A stretch of DNA of 64,000 nucleotides from Bradyrhizobium acaciae (GCF_020889785.1 NZ_JACMYK010000002.1:1-64000), one strand, 5' to 3'; positions 17,373 through 27,830 are shown, counted from the first letter of the stretch. Notes: generated by a model from the letters alone, not told the origin. Translations and numbers: made by a program.

Positions 17373-18207
17373 CGTCCGACTGACGCCGGCCCGCGCCGAC
17401 CTTGCCGCGAAATATCTCGAGGGCAAGGTCAAGGCGGCGCGCTTCGTTGAAGGCGAGACCTTCGAGGTCGGTGAGTCCATTGCGCCGCTGCGGCGGGCAC
17501 CGGCGGCCGATGCCGAACAGATGACGCAGGCGCTGAGGGGCGAACGCGTCACGGTCTATGACCGCAACGGTGAGGGCTGGGCCTGGGGCCAGCTCGCCGA
17601 TGACGGCTATGTCGGCTGGATTGCCGAGGCCGCGCTGACGGCGCCCGGCGCGGCGCCGACGCACAAGGTGACGGCGCTGCGCACGCTGGCGTTCCCGGGA
17701 CCGTCCATCAAGCTGCCGCCGGTCGAGGCGCTGGCGATGGGAACCAAGCTCGCAATCACCCGCGAGGACGGCCCCTTCGCGGTGACCCGCGAAGGCTGGC
17801 ATCTGCCGCGCCAGCATCTCGCTTCGCTCGACACGATGGCGCAGGATTTCGTCGGGATCGCCGAGCAATTCGTCGGCACGCCCTATCTCTGGGGCGGCAA
17901 GTCGAGCCTCGGCATCGATTGCTCCGGCCTGGTGCAGATCGCACTGACGGCCGCCGGCACCGGCTGCCCGCGCGACAGCGACATGCAGCAGGACGGGCTC
18001 GGCCGCGAATTGACGGCAGCGGAATCGAAGCATCTCACGCGCGGCGACCTGATCTTCTGGAAGGCCCATGTCGCCATCGTGCGCGATGCGACGACGATCG
18101 TGCATGCCAACGCGCATCACATGGCAACGGCCGTGGAGAACACGCAGGCCGCGATCGCGAGGATCAAAGCCGCCGGCAGCGAAGTGCTGGCGATCAAGCG
18201 GCTTTGA
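17365..18207 (+). CDS. NlpC/P60 family peptidase with SH3-like domains
   Basis: Probable gamma-D-glutamyl-diamino-acid endopeptidase acting on murein peptides. Two SH3b-like domains (about residues 25-90 and 95-150) precede the NlpC/P60 domain. The catalytic Cys186 is in GIDCSGLVQ, His235 in KAHVAIV, and a third polar residue lies in the following HANAHH region. No signal peptide is visible, so a cytoplasmic role in breaking down imported muropeptides is more likely than wall cleavage. Coupled to the M17 aminopeptidase. Confidence 0.87.
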   Translation: MHDVRLTPARADLAAKYLEGKVKAARFVEGETFEVGESIAPLRRAPAADAEQMTQALRGERVTVYDRNGEGWAWGQLADDGYVGWIAEAALTAPGAAPTHKVTALRTLAFPGPSIKLPPVEALAMGTKLAITREDGPFAVTREGWHLPRQHLASLDTMAQDFVGIAEQFVGTPYLWGGKSSLGIDCSGLVQIALTAAGTGCPRDSDMQQDGLGRELTAAESKHLTRGDLIFWKAHVAIVRDATTIVHANAHHMATAVENTQAAIARIKAAGSEVLAIKRL

Positions 18208-18222
18208 TTGGCGCGACGGCGT

Positions 18223-18353
18223 GTCCCCGTCATCCTGAGGAGCGCGAAGCGCGTCTCGAAGGATCGACGGCCCCACTTGGGCCACGCATCCTTCGAGGCT
18301 CGCTCCGCTCGCACCTCCAGCGACAAAGGCGAAGCCTTTGCACGGGGACGACG
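18223..18353. repeat. Intergenic palindrome (CATCCTGAGGAGCGCGAAGCGC type)
   Basis: Outer arms GTCCCCGTC and GGGGACGAC; internally CTCGAAGGAT is mirrored by ATCCTTCGAG. It fills the gap between two convergent genes and may act as a bidirectional terminator. It is of a type frequent in Bradyrhizobium genomes (recollection). Confidence 0.65.
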
Positions 18354-18376
18354 TGGAGTGAGAGCTCGCGCGATGA

Positions 18377-20002
18377 CTATGTCGCCACGGTCCCGTCGCC
18401 GGCCGCTTCGATGCGGAACGCCGCCGCGAACAGCGCGCGGGTGTAGTCGCTCTTCGGGTTCTTGAACAGCTCGGAGGCCGGCCCTTCCTCCTCGATCTTG
18501 CCGGATTTCATCACGATCAGATGGCTCGCGAGCGAGGCCACCACGCGCAGGTCGTGGGAGATGAACATGTAGGTGAGATCGCGCTTGCGCTGCAGATCGC
18601 GCAGCAGGTCGACCATCTGGGCCTGCAGCAGCATGTCAAGCGCACTGGTCGGCTCGTCCAGCACCACGAAGTTCGGCTCCAGCACGACCGCGCGCGCGAT
18701 CGAGATGCGCTGGCGTTGGCCGCCGGAGAATTCGTGCGGATAGCGGAAGCGCCAGTCGGGGTCGAGCCCGACATCCTTCAATGCCTTGATCACCCGCGCC
18801 TCGCGCTCCTCGCGCGACAGCTGCTTCTGGTGCACCTCGAGCCCCTCGGCGATGATGTCGGCGACCGACATGCGCGGGCTGAGCGAGCCGAACGGGTCCT
18901 GGAATACGATCTGCATGTCGCGGCGGAACGGCAGCATCTGCTTGAAGCGCAGGCCCTGGATGTCCTTGCCGAGGAACACGATCGGGCCATCGGACGAAAT
19001 CAGCCGGAGCAGCGCGAGCCCGAGCGTGGTCTTGCCGGAGCCGGATTCGCCGACGACGCCGAGTGTCTCGCCCTTGCGCACCGCGAGGCTGACGCCATCG
19101 ACCGCCTTGATGTGGCCGACGGTCGAGCGCATCAGCCCGCGCTTGATCGGAAACCAGACCTTGAGATTGTCCGCCGACATCACCACCGGCGCGCCCGGCT
19201 GCGGCGGCGCCGGATCGGGCTTCGGCTCGGCCGCAAGCAGCGCCTTTGTGTAGGCGTGCTTCGGCGCGGTGAAGACCTGTTCGACCGGGCCCTGCTCGAC
19301 GATCTTGCCGTTGTTCATCACGCACACCGTGTCGGCGATACGGCGGACGATGCCGAGATCGTGGGTGATGAACAGCAGGCTCATGCCGAGCCGGGCGCGG
19401 ATCTCAGCCAGCAGCGCCAGGATCTGCGCCTGCACGGTGACATCCAGCGCCGTGGTCGGCTCGTCCGCGATCAACAGATCGGGCTCGTTGGCGAGCGCCA
19501 TTGCGATCATCACGCGCTGGCGCTGGCCGCCGGACAGTTGATGCGGATAGCTCTTGAGCCGCGTCTCCGGCTCGGGGATGCCGACCTGACCGAGCAACTC
19601 CAGCGTCCGCGCGCGCGCCGCCGCACCGCTGATCTCGCTGTGCAGCGACAGGATCTCGCCGATCTGGGATTCGATGGTATGGAGCGGATTGAGCGAGGTC
19701 ATCGGCTCCTGGAAGATGATCGAGATGTCGTTGCCACGAATCCCGCGCATCTCGCTTTCCGACGATCCCAGGAGATCGCGACCCTTGAAACGGATCGCCC
19801 CGGAGGGATGCGACGCCGCCGGATAGGGCAGCAGCCTCAACACCGACAGCGCGCTGACCGATTTTCCCGAGCCAGACTCGCCGACCAGCGCCGTGCATTC
19901 GCCGCGCTTGATCGAGAAGGAAACGCGATCGACCGCAAGCGAGCGACCGAAGGCGACCGAGAGGTCGCTGACCTCGAGCAGGGGCTGGTTGGTCGCGTCC
20001 AT
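18377..20002 (-). CDS. yejF: Oligopeptide ABC transporter ATPase, fused double domain (YejF)
   Basis: Two ABC ATPase domains in one 541-residue chain, the YejF arrangement. Domain 1 has Walker A GESGSGKS near residue 38, signature LSGGQRQR and Walker [13 protein letters not shown]. Domain 2 has Walker A GESGSGKT near 320, signature FSGGQRQR and [12 protein letters not shown]. It drives uptake through YejB/YejE. Last gene of the yej operon; starts three bases after the yejE stop. Confidence 0.92.
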   Translation of the reverse strand: MDATNQPLLEVSDLSVAFGRSLAVDRVSFSIKRGECTALVGESGSGKSVSALSVLRLLPYPAASHPSGAIRFKGRDLLGSSESEMRGIRGNDISIIFQEPMTSLNPLHTIESQIGEILSLHSEISGAAARARTLELLGQVGIPEPETRLKSYPHQLSGGQRQRVMIAMALANEPDLLIADEPTTALDVTVQAQILALLAEIRARLGMSLLFITHDLGIVRRIADTVCVMNNGKIVEQGPVEQVFTAPKHAYTKALLAAEPKPDPAPPQPGAPVVMSADNLKVWFPIKRGLMRSTVGHIKAVDGVSLAVRKGETLGVVGESGSGKTTLGLALLRLISSDGPIVFLGKDIQGLRFKQMLPFRRDMQIVFQDPFGSLSPRMSVADIIAEGLEVHQKQLSREEREARVIKALKDVGLDPDWRFRYPHEFSGGQRQRISIARAVVLEPNFVVLDEPTSALDMLLQAQMVDLLRDLQRKRDLTYMFISHDLRVVASLASHLIVMKSGKIEEEGPASELFKNPKSDYTRALFAAAFRIEAAGDGTVAT

Positions 20003-20005
20003 CGG

Positions 20006-21190
20006 TCAGCCCTTCGAGAACGTCTTGCGCGGATCGAAGGCGTCGCGCGCGGCTTCGCCGATGAAGATCAGGAGCGACAGCATGATCGCGACCGAGAAGA
20101 AGCCAGTGAGGCCGAGCCACGGCGCCTGCACATTGGCCTTGCCCTGCGACAGCAATTCGCCGAGCGAGGGCGAACCGGGCGGCAGGCCGAAGCCGAGGAA
20201 ATCCAGCGCCGTCAACGTCATCACCGAGGACGAGACGATGAAGGGCAGGAACGTCATGGTCGCGACCATCGCGTTCGGCAGCAGATGGCGGAACATGATC
20301 TTGCCGTTGGAGACGCCGAGCGCGCGTGCCGCCTGGATGTATTCGAAGTTGCGGCCGCGCAGGAATTCGGCGCGAACCAGGCCGACCAGCGAGACCCACG
20401 AGAACAGCAGCAAGATCCCGAGCAGGATGAAGAAGCCCGGCGGCAGCACCGCCGAGATGATCAGCAGCAGATAGAGCGAGGGGATCGCGGTCCAGATCTC
20501 GATGAATCGCTGGAAGCCGAGATCGATCCAGCCGCCGAAATAGCCCTGCACGCCGCCGGCGGCGATGCCGATGATCGAGGATAGGATGGTCAGCGTCAGG
20601 CCGAACAAGACCGAGATGCGGAAGCCGTAGATCAGCCGCGCCACGACGTCACGGCCCTGATCGTCGGTGCCGAGCCAATTGTACTCAAGGTCGCGGCAGC
20701 CGCTCAGCCCCTTCCGCTTCACCACATCCGCACACTGCTTTTCGGTCAGGAGCCAGGTCGGCTTCGAGGGCACCGCCGTCGGCGGGTCGAGGTTGCGGCT
20801 GTCGTAGGAGTAGCGGATCGGCGGCCAGATCATGCTGCCGCCCTTGGCGGCGATCTGCTTCTGCAGATAGGGATCGCGATAGTCGGCCGCAGTTTCGAAG
20901 TCGCCGCCGAAGGTCGTCTCAGCGTAGGTGAACACCACCGGCCAGTAGAGCTTGCCGTCATATTTGACGACCAGCGGCTTGTCGTTGGCGATGAAATTGG
21001 CGAACAGCGACGCTACGAACAAGGCGAGGAAGATCCAGAACGACCAGTAGCCGCGACGGTTCGCCTTGAAGTTCTGCCAGCGCCGCTTGTTCAGTGGCGA
21101 CGGCGAAAAGCCGTGGCGCGTGGCGGGCACGGCCTCGCCGAGCGGCGATTGCGTCGAACTTTCGACCGGTTGGGGCGCGAGCAGCGTCAT
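20006..21190 (-). CDS. yejE: Oligopeptide ABC transporter permease YejE
   Basis: Inner-membrane permease of the DppC/OppC type. N-terminal cytoplasmic part and first helix (GYWSFWIFLALFVASLFAN), a long periplasmic insertion (about 70-160) typical of YejE, then the permease core with ARALGVSNGKIMFRHLLPNA, the EAA-type loop that contacts the ATPase. Its ATG overlaps the yejB stop by one base. Confidence 0.9.
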   Translation of the reverse strand: MTLLAPQPVESSTQSPLGEAVPATRHGFSPSPLNKRRWQNFKANRRGYWSFWIFLALFVASLFANFIANDKPLVVKYDGKLYWPVVFTYAETTFGGDFETAADYRDPYLQKQIAAKGGSMIWPPIRYSYDSRNLDPPTAVPSKPTWLLTEKQCADVVKRKGLSGCRDLEYNWLGTDDQGRDVVARLIYGFRISVLFGLTLTILSSIIGIAAGGVQGYFGGWIDLGFQRFIEIWTAIPSLYLLLIISAVLPPGFFILLGILLLFSWVSLVGLVRAEFLRGRNFEYIQAARALGVSNGKIMFRHLLPNAMVATMTFLPFIVSSSVMTLTALDFLGFGLPPGSPSLGELLSQGKANVQAPWLGLTGFFSVAIMLSLLIFIGEAARDAFDPRKTFSKG

Positions 21191-22299
21191 CAGACCTCCC
21201 GCGCCTCAAAGTCGATCCTGGGATCGATCCACATATAGGCGAGATCGGAGATCAGATTGACCACCAGTCCGACCAGCGAGAAGATGAACAGCGTTCCGAA
21301 CACCACCGGATAGTCGCGGTTCAGGACGCTCTCGAAGCCGAGCAAGCCAAGCCCGTCGAGCGAGAAGATGGTCTCGATCAGCAGCGAGCCCGAGAAGAAC
21401 GCGTGGATGAACGCGCCCGGGAAGCCCGCGATCACGATCAGCATGGCGTTGCGGAAGACGTGGCCGTACAGCACCTGGCGCTCGCTGCAGCCCTTGGCGC
21501 GCGCGGTCATCACATATTGCTTGCGGATCTCGTCGAGGAACGAGTTCTTGGTCAGCAGCGTCATGGTGGCGAAGGCGCCGAGCGCCATCGACACCAGCGG
21601 CAGCGTCAGATGCCAGAAATAGTCTGTTATCTTCCAGTACCAGGGGAATTGCGACCAGCCGTCCGAGGTCAGGCCGCGGAGCGGGAAGATGTTGAGGAAC
21701 GAGCCGCCGGCGAACAGCACGATCAACAGGATCGCGAACAGGAAGCCCGGGATCGCGAAGCCGATGATGATCACGGCCGAGGTCCAGGTATCGAACCGCG
21801 ACCCGTCCTTCACCGCCTTGCGGATGCCGAGCGGGATCGAGATCAGATAGGTCAGCAGCGTCATCCAGATGCCGAGCGACATCGAGACCGGCAGTTTTTC
21901 CTTGATCAGCTGCAGCACGCTGACGCTGCGGAAATAGCTGTTGCCGAAGTCGAACCGCGCGAAATTCCACACCATCAGCGCGAACCGCTCCGGCGCCGGC
22001 TTGTCGAAACCGAACTGCACCTCGAGCTTCTTGATGAAATCGGGGTCGAGCCCCTGCGCGCCGCGGTATTTCGAGTTGACGGCGCCGGCCGCCCCCGCGC
22101 CCTGGCCGCGCTGTGCGCCGAAATCGCCGCCGCCGCCCGACACGCGCGAGGTGCCGCCGGTATCGGCGCCGTTGATCTGCGCGATGACGCGCTCGACCGG
22201 CCCGCCGGGTGCAAACTGCACGACCACGAAGGACACGAACAGGATGCCGAGCAGCGTCGGCAGCATCAGGAAGATACGTCGGGCGATATAGGCGCTCAT
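21190..22299 (-). CDS. yejB: Oligopeptide ABC transporter permease YejB
   Basis: DppB/OppB-type permease. First helix at residues 8-28; a Gly-rich periplasmic insertion (about 45-80, containing RVSGGGGDFGAQRG) characteristic of YejB; core with the EAA-like loop TARAKGCSERQVLYGHVFRN. Starts three bases after the stop of the upstream binding protein, confirming one operon. Confidence 0.9.
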   Translation of the reverse strand: MSAYIARRIFLMLPTLLGILFVSFVVVQFAPGGPVERVIAQINGADTGGTSRVSGGGGDFGAQRGQGAGAAGAVNSKYRGAQGLDPDFIKKLEVQFGFDKPAPERFALMVWNFARFDFGNSYFRSVSVLQLIKEKLPVSMSLGIWMTLLTYLISIPLGIRKAVKDGSRFDTWTSAVIIIGFAIPGFLFAILLIVLFAGGSFLNIFPLRGLTSDGWSQFPWYWKITDYFWHLTLPLVSMALGAFATMTLLTKNSFLDEIRKQYVMTARAKGCSERQVLYGHVFRNAMLIVIAGFPGAFIHAFFSGSLLIETIFSLDGLGLLGFESVLNRDYPVVFGTLFIFSLVGLVVNLISDLAYMWIDPRIDFEAREV

Positions 22300-22302
22300 C
22301 GG

Positions 22303-24174
22303 CTACTTCGCCTGCTCGAGCTTTGCGGCCTTGGCCGCATCGAACCACCAGTTCTCCGGCGCGCCGACGCCCTGCGTATACTTCGCGAGCTTCGCGGTAT
22401 GACCGAACTGATCCCAATACGCGATCGGATGCGTGTTGCGGTACCATTGCGGCACCCAGTAGCGGCCGGCGCGGAACACGCGGTCGAAGGCACGGCAGGC
22501 GACCGTCAGCTCATGACGGTTGTCAGCGGCAATGATCTTCTCGATCAGCGCATCGATCGCGGGATTGGCGACACCTGCAAGATTGTAGGAGCCCTTGGTC
22601 TTTGCCGCCTGCGAGGAGAAGAACGGCCGCATGCTGTCGCCCGGCGTTGCCGACGAGCTGAAGCGCTCCATCGTCATGTCGAAATCGAAGTCTTCCACCC
22701 GGGCGCGACGCTGCACGGCGTCGACGAGACGGAACGTCGCATCGATGCCCAATGTCCCGAGATTCTTGATGTAGGGCCCATGATGCGGCTGCAGCGACGG
22801 CTCGTCGTTGAGGAACTCGATCGTGAAGGGTTCGCCGTTCGGCAGCACCCGCTTGCCATCCTTGATGACGCAGCCGGCGTCGTTGAGCAGTTGCGCGGCC
22901 TTGCGCAGCAGCGTGCGGTCCTGTCCCGAACCGTCGGACATGGGCGGCATGTAGGGCAGGCCGAACACATCATCGGGCACCTGGCCGCGGAACGGTTCGA
23001 GCAGGGCAAGTTCCTCGGGGGACGGCGGCCCTTCCGCGACCATGTCCGAGTTCTGGAACGGCGACACCGTGCGCGCATAGGCGTCGTACATGATGGTCTT
23101 GTTGGTCCACTCGAAATCGAAGGCGTTGATCAGCGCCTCGCGGACCCGCGGGTCCTTGAACTTGTCGCGGCGGGTGTTGATGAACCATCCCTGCGCACCC
23201 GATGGGGTATCGTCAGGCAGCGTCTCGCGCTTGACGCGACCGTCCTTCACCGCGGGAAAATCGTAGCGGGTCGCCCAGACCCTGGCGGTGAACTCCTCGC
23301 GGAACAGATAACTCTTCGAGGTGAAGCCCTCGAACGCCACGTCGCGATCACGGTAGAATTCGTAGCGCACGGTGTCGAAATTATAGCTGCCGCGATTGAC
23401 CGGAAGATCGGCGCCCCACCAGTCCTTGACACGGTCGTATTCGACGTAGCGGTTGACCTCGAACCGGCCGACCTTGTACGGCCCCGAGCCGAGCGGCGCA
23501 TCGAGGGTCGATTCCTCGAACGACCGCGTCGCGTAATAGGCCCTGGAGAAGATCGGCAGGCTCGCGACAAACAGCGGCACGTCGCGCGCGCGATCGGGCG
23601 CAAAGGTCACGACCAGGGTCGCATCATCGGGCGCCTCGGCCTTGACGAAGTCGCGGAGCTGCACCTGAATCAGCGGGTGGCCTTTTTCTTTCAGCGTGGC
23701 GAGCGAGAAGGCGGCGTCCTGCGCGGTCAGCTTCGAGCCGTCATGGAAGCGCGCCTCGGGGCGCATGGTAAAGCGGTAGGTCAGCTTGTCCGGCGAGATC
23801 CGCACCGACTTCGCCGCGAAGCCGTACATCGCGTCGGGCTCGTCGTTGGCACGCGACATCAGCGTCGCGAAAGTCATGTCCATGCCCTGCGCGCCCTCGC
23901 CCTTCAGCACATAGGCGTTCAGCGAGTTGAACGTGTAGTAGGACTGGTTATTGGCGCGCACCCATGGGATGACCGAGAACGCCCCGCCCTTCGGGGCCTT
24001 CACATTGACATAGTCGAACTGCTGGAAATCCGCGGGATATTTCAGGTCGCCGAAGACCGACATGCCGTGCATCTCGGTTCCGTTGTCGGCCGCCGCCGGT
24101 GCGACACGCAAGCCGGCAGCACTCAACGCACCGATGCCGAGACCGAGTGCGTGCCGACGGGAGAATAGCGCCAT
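22303..24174 (-). CDS. Periplasmic oligopeptide-binding protein, YejA-like (copy 1)
   Basis: Family 5 extracellular solute-binding protein of about 623 residues that delivers a peptide-type ligand to YejBE. Starts at 24174 with a twin-arginine-like signal (SRRHALGLG then a hydrophobic run to AAA). The family features DFQQFDYVNVKAPKGGAF and DAAFSLATLKEKGHP are clear. It is a diverged paralogue of the gene directly upstream (24192-26093), both opening with the same GDLKYPADF/GNVKYPADF block. Confidence 0.88.
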   Translation of the reverse strand: MALFSRRHALGLGIGALSAAGLRVAPAAADNGTEMHGMSVFGDLKYPADFQQFDYVNVKAPKGGAFSVIPWVRANNQSYYTFNSLNAYVLKGEGAQGMDMTFATLMSRANDEPDAMYGFAAKSVRISPDKLTYRFTMRPEARFHDGSKLTAQDAAFSLATLKEKGHPLIQVQLRDFVKAEAPDDATLVVTFAPDRARDVPLFVASLPIFSRAYYATRSFEESTLDAPLGSGPYKVGRFEVNRYVEYDRVKDWWGADLPVNRGSYNFDTVRYEFYRDRDVAFEGFTSKSYLFREEFTARVWATRYDFPAVKDGRVKRETLPDDTPSGAQGWFINTRRDKFKDPRVREALINAFDFEWTNKTIMYDAYARTVSPFQNSDMVAEGPPSPEELALLEPFRGQVPDDVFGLPYMPPMSDGSGQDRTLLRKAAQLLNDAGCVIKDGKRVLPNGEPFTIEFLNDEPSLQPHHGPYIKNLGTLGIDATFRLVDAVQRRARVEDFDFDMTMERFSSSATPGDSMRPFFSSQAAKTKGSYNLAGVANPAIDALIEKIIAADNRHELTVACRAFDRVFRAGRYWVPQWYRNTHPIAYWDQFGHTAKLAKYTQGVGAPENWWFDAAKAAKLEQAK

Positions 24175-24191
24175 GCGCGAATCCTTCGATC

Positions 24192-26093
24192 TTATGAACG
24201 CTTGAGCTTGGCCGCCTTGTCGGCGTCGTACCACCAAATCGCCGGGAACCCCGAAAGGCCGTATTTGGGCAATTCTGCCGGACGGCCGAAGCGATCCCAG
24301 CGCGCCGTACGGAGCTTCGGATAATTCCACTGCGGAACGACGTAATGGTTCCACAATAATACGCGGTCGAGCGCCTTCGTCGCCGCGACCAGATCTTCGC
24401 GATCCGTCGCAAAAATCACCCGCTCGATCAATTTGTCGATCACCGGGCTCTTGATGCCGGCAATATTGCGCGATCCGGCTGTATCCGCCGCCTTCGATCC
24501 CCAGTATTCACGCTGCTCGTTCCCGGGTGACAGGGATTCTCCCCAGGACCCGATGACGATGTCGAAATCCCAATTGCGAAGCCGATTCTCATATTGGATC
24601 GGATCAATCGTGCGCACGGAGATCGAAAATCCGAGCCGCTCGAGTGGCGGCTTGTAGGCCAGCATGATCCGTTCGAAATTCGGATCCTCACTCAGCAACT
24701 CGATCGAGAACGGCTCTCCGCTCTTGGAATCCACGAGCTTGCGATCTCGCACTTCATATCCGGCCTCCTTGAGCAGGCGCGCTGCTTCGCGGAGGTTTTC
24801 ACGCACAGCCTCGGGATTGCCGCCCACCGGGTTCGTATAGGCAGTTGTGAATACTTCGGCCGGCACCTGGTCACGGATGGATTCAAGGATGGCAAGTTCC
24901 TTGCCTTGCGGCAGCCCGGTCGCCATCAACTCCTCGGCGCCATCAAAGTAGCTGGTGATGCGCTTGTATTGGCCGAAGAACAGCAGCTTGTTGACCTCCT
25001 CGAAGTCGAACGCGTAGTTCAGAGCGCGGCGAACACGCGGATCGCTGAATTTGGCCCGACGCTGATTCGGGACAAAGGCCTGCATGATGCCCGAACTGCG
25101 GTTCGGAAACTCTTCCAGCACCACGCGCTTGTCGGTGACGGCCGGAAAATTATAGGCAGTCGCCCATGCCTTCGCGCTGTTCTCCAGACGCCAATCGATC
25201 TGATCGCCCTTGAATGCCTCGATCGCAACCGTCGGATCCCTGAAGTACTCGTAGCGCAGTTCGTCGAAGTTGTTGCGCCCCACATTGATCGCGAGGTCGC
25301 GCGCCCAATAATCCTTGACGCGCTCCAGAGTGACAGTCCGCCCTGCAACGAACTCCTTGATGCGATAGGCTCCCGACCCAAGCGGCTTCTCGAGCGTCGT
25401 CGCGGACACGTCGCGCTTGCGGCCTTCGCTATCGGTGCCTTCCCACCAGTGCTTGGGCAGGATCGTCAGTTCACCCACGATCTGCGGAAGTTCTCGGTTG
25501 CCCGGCATGTCGAACACGAACTTCACCTCGCGATCGCCCACCTTCTCCGCCTGGACCACATGACTGTAATACGCGGAGAACATCGGATGATGCTTCTTGA
25601 ACGCCTCGAGCGAGAAGATCACATCGTCCGGAGTAACGGGTGCACCGTCATGCCATTTGGCTTGTGGACGAAGACGGTAGATGACGTAGGAGAAATCGTC
25701 GGGATAGCTTGCGGACTCCGCCAGCGCCCCGTACTGGGTCGACACTTCGTCGAGCGACTGCGTCATCAAGGGCTCGTAGACCAGCGCGACCGCTCCCGCG
25801 ATCGCGCCTTTCACGCCCGAAACCACGACGTTGAAATTATCGAAGGTGCCAATCGCAATCTGGCGGACGGCGCCGCCCTTGGGCGCATCCGGATTGACAT
25901 AGTCAAACCGCTTGAAGTCGGCCGGGTATTTGACATTGCCGAAGAGCGACAAGGCGTGCCGCCATTTTGGTGCATTCGCAGCGTCATCCGCGAGCGCGGG
26001 TGTGACCGCACCAATGCCGGGGCCGAAACCGAGCGCCGGAGCGATTGCCGCCAGCGCGGTGCCCTGAAGGAGGTGTCGTCGGGTGATTGCCAA
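24192..26093 (-). CDS. Periplasmic oligopeptide-binding protein, YejA-like (copy 2)
   Basis: Second family 5 binding protein, 633 residues, first gene of the yej operon. It has a twin-arginine signal (TRRHLLQGTALAAIAP) and the block GNVKYPADFKRFDYVNPDAPKGG shared in part with copy 1. The start is TTG at 26093, with AGGAAG seven bases upstream and no better ATG. The paired but diverged binding proteins suggest two ligand ranges feeding one importer. Confidence 0.87.
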   Translation of the reverse strand: MAITRRHLLQGTALAAIAPALGFGPGIGAVTPALADDAANAPKWRHALSLFGNVKYPADFKRFDYVNPDAPKGGAVRQIAIGTFDNFNVVVSGVKGAIAGAVALVYEPLMTQSLDEVSTQYGALAESASYPDDFSYVIYRLRPQAKWHDGAPVTPDDVIFSLEAFKKHHPMFSAYYSHVVQAEKVGDREVKFVFDMPGNRELPQIVGELTILPKHWWEGTDSEGRKRDVSATTLEKPLGSGAYRIKEFVAGRTVTLERVKDYWARDLAINVGRNNFDELRYEYFRDPTVAIEAFKGDQIDWRLENSAKAWATAYNFPAVTDKRVVLEEFPNRSSGIMQAFVPNQRRAKFSDPRVRRALNYAFDFEEVNKLLFFGQYKRITSYFDGAEELMATGLPQGKELAILESIRDQVPAEVFTTAYTNPVGGNPEAVRENLREAARLLKEAGYEVRDRKLVDSKSGEPFSIELLSEDPNFERIMLAYKPPLERLGFSISVRTIDPIQYENRLRNWDFDIVIGSWGESLSPGNEQREYWGSKAADTAGSRNIAGIKSPVIDKLIERVIFATDREDLVAATKALDRVLLWNHYVVPQWNYPKLRTARWDRFGRPAELPKYGLSGFPAIWWYDADKAAKLKRS

Positions 26094-26265
26094 ATTCGGT
26101 CTTCCTGCTTGCGGCCCCGGTTACATGGGACCCAATATAAGGCAACGGTTCGACAAATTACGTTGCTTTTTCCTCATGATATTGCCCCCGGAACCATATC
26201 GCTGCGGCGAAACGTCCCGATAACAACCCCGCGACAGCGGATTCCCCAAGGGACCCCCCAAGCGA

Positions 26266-26292
26266 AAACGGCCAGGCATTGCCTGGCCGTTT
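26266..26292 (-). terminator. Bidirectional terminator downstream of cycM
   Basis: Perfect 12-bp stem AAACGGCCAGGC / GCCTGGCCGTTT with an ATT loop; on the minus strand it is followed by a T-rich stretch. It ends cycM transcription before the yej promoter region (26094-26265), where I see no clear promoter. Confidence 0.8.
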
Positions 26293-26320
26293 CATCCGCA
26301 TGCTTGTGGGAAGCAAATCG

Positions 26321-26869
26321 TTACTTCGAAGCGGTCGGGATCGGAGCCGGATGCTCCGAGTTCGAATTCAGATAGGCGATGATGTCGGCGCGCTCGCTGT
26401 CCTTCGGCACACCGGCGAAGCCCATCGCAGTGCCGGGGATGAAGGCCTTCGGGTTGGTCAGGAACTTGTTGAGGTCGTCAAACGACCAGTCGCCGCCCTT
26501 GCCCTTCATCGCAGCCGAGAAATTGAAGCCACGGCCCTCGCCCTTCTTCTCGCCGACGACGCCGTAGAGGTTCGGACCGACGCGGTTGGGGCCGCCCTTT
26601 TCAAACGTATGGCAGGCTTGGCACTTCTTGGCGGCGGCCGCGCCCTTCTCGGCGGAAGCGGTCTGCAGCAGCTTCTCGATCGGCTCGGATGCGGCCGCAG
26701 CGGCCTCGCCGCCACCGCCATGGGCCTCTTCCTTCACCGCGATCTCAAAACCCGGCTTCTCCGGCAGCTTCGCGGAAAACACCGATCCGGCGGCAAAGCT
26801 CATCACCAGGACGACGATGCAGGTGCCGAGAACCGCACCGAGGATTTTGTTGAGTTCGAAGGAGTCCAT
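26321..26869 (-). CDS. cycM: Membrane-anchored cytochrome c, CycM type
   Basis: A 182-residue c-type cytochrome that in Bradyrhizobium carries electrons from the bc1 complex to the aa3 oxidase. The N-terminus is an uncleaved membrane anchor (residues 8-30), then a Gly/Ala/Glu linker and one haem c domain with CQACH, and the Met ligand probably in [10 protein letters not shown]. Length matches CycM (about 184 residues). The aa3 oxidase it would serve is at 55.8-61.2 kb. Single gene with its own terminator. Confidence 0.88.
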   Translation of the reverse strand: MDSFELNKILGAVLGTCIVVLVMSFAAGSVFSAKLPEKPGFEIAVKEEAHGGGGEAAAAASEPIEKLLQTASAEKGAAAAKKCQACHTFEKGGPNRVGPNLYGVVGEKKGEGRGFNFSAAMKGKGGDWSFDDLNKFLTNPKAFIPGTAMGFAGVPKDSERADIIAYLNSNSEHPAPIPTASK

Positions 26870-27068
26870 TTTGGGTCAGGCTCCGGGCCTTGAATGTCGA
26901 CTTCAGGCCGGGAATACGGCCGCGGGGAAAGACCTGGGAATCGGCCTTATCGCACCGCCCCAAGCAGGGTTGAGATATCGGTTTGCCCGCGCTCTGGCAA
27001 CCCGTATAAACGCGCCGAATTCAACCTCCTCCCCGGCAATTTCCGCAGGCCGGACGGGCCCGATACGA

Positions 27069-27809
27069 ATGACCAACCCCCGCACCTTGGTGCTGATTCC
27101 GGCCCGCATGGCCGCCACCCGACTGCCCGGCAAACCGCTGCTCGAGATCGCGGGCGCGCCGATGATCGTCCACGTGCTGCGGCGGGCCGAGGCCGCCGGG
27201 ATCGGTCGGGTTGCCGTCGCCACCGACACGGCCGAGATCGCGAGCGCCGTGAAGGCTGCCGGCGGCGAGGTGGTGATGACCCGCGCCGATCATCCCTCCG
27301 GCTCGGACCGGATCCATGAGGCGATGACGATCCTCGATCCGGACGGCCGCGCCGAGATCGTGGTCAACCTGCAGGGCGATTTCCCGACCATCACGCCCGA
27401 GACCATCCGCAGCGTGATGCCGGCGCTCGACGATCCCGCGGTCGACATCTCGACCCTCGCCTCGCAGATTCATACCGAGGATGAGGATCGGGCCCCCAGC
27501 GTGGTCAAGGCCGTCGGCTCCCCGATCGGCGCCAACCGGTTGCGGGCGCTCTATTTCACCCGCGCCACCGCGCCCTACGGCGACGGACCGCGCTACCACC
27601 ATATCGGCCTCTATGCCTACCGCCGCACCGCCCTGGAGCGGTTCGTGCGGCTGCCGCCCTCGCCGCTGGAGTTGCAGGAAAAGCTCGAGCAATTGCGCGC
27701 GCTGGAAGCCGGAATGCGGATCGACATCACCATCGTCGACACCGTCCCGCGCGGCGTCGATACCCCGGCCGATCTCGAAACCGCCCGCAGCATCCTTTCC
27801 AAAGCCTGA
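27069..27809 (+). CDS. kdsB: 3-deoxy-manno-octulosonate cytidylyltransferase
   Basis: Activates Kdo to CMP-Kdo for lipopolysaccharide core synthesis in the cytoplasm. 246 residues, the usual size. Motifs: [15 protein letters not shown] at the N-terminus (nucleotide site), [18 protein letters not shown], and the C-terminal [11 protein letters not shown]. The ATG at 27069 is chosen because homology begins there; the frame is open far upstream but non-coding. pheA follows after 21 bases. Confidence 0.93.
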   Translation: MTNPRTLVLIPARMAATRLPGKPLLEIAGAPMIVHVLRRAEAAGIGRVAVATDTAEIASAVKAAGGEVVMTRADHPSGSDRIHEAMTILDPDGRAEIVVNLQGDFPTITPETIRSVMPALDDPAVDISTLASQIHTEDEDRAPSVVKAVGSPIGANRLRALYFTRATAPYGDGPRYHHIGLYAYRRTALERFVRLPPSPLELQEKLEQLRALEAGMRIDITIVDTVPRGVDTPADLETARSILSKA

Positions 27810-27830
27810 GCGGCTGGTAAAAGGCCACCC

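Noticed and set aside
21094-24168. A 1024-codon plus-strand open frame across yejB and a binding-protein gene
   Set aside because: Antisense shadow with low-complexity His/Arg/Glu composition; the minus-strand yej genes are clearly real.
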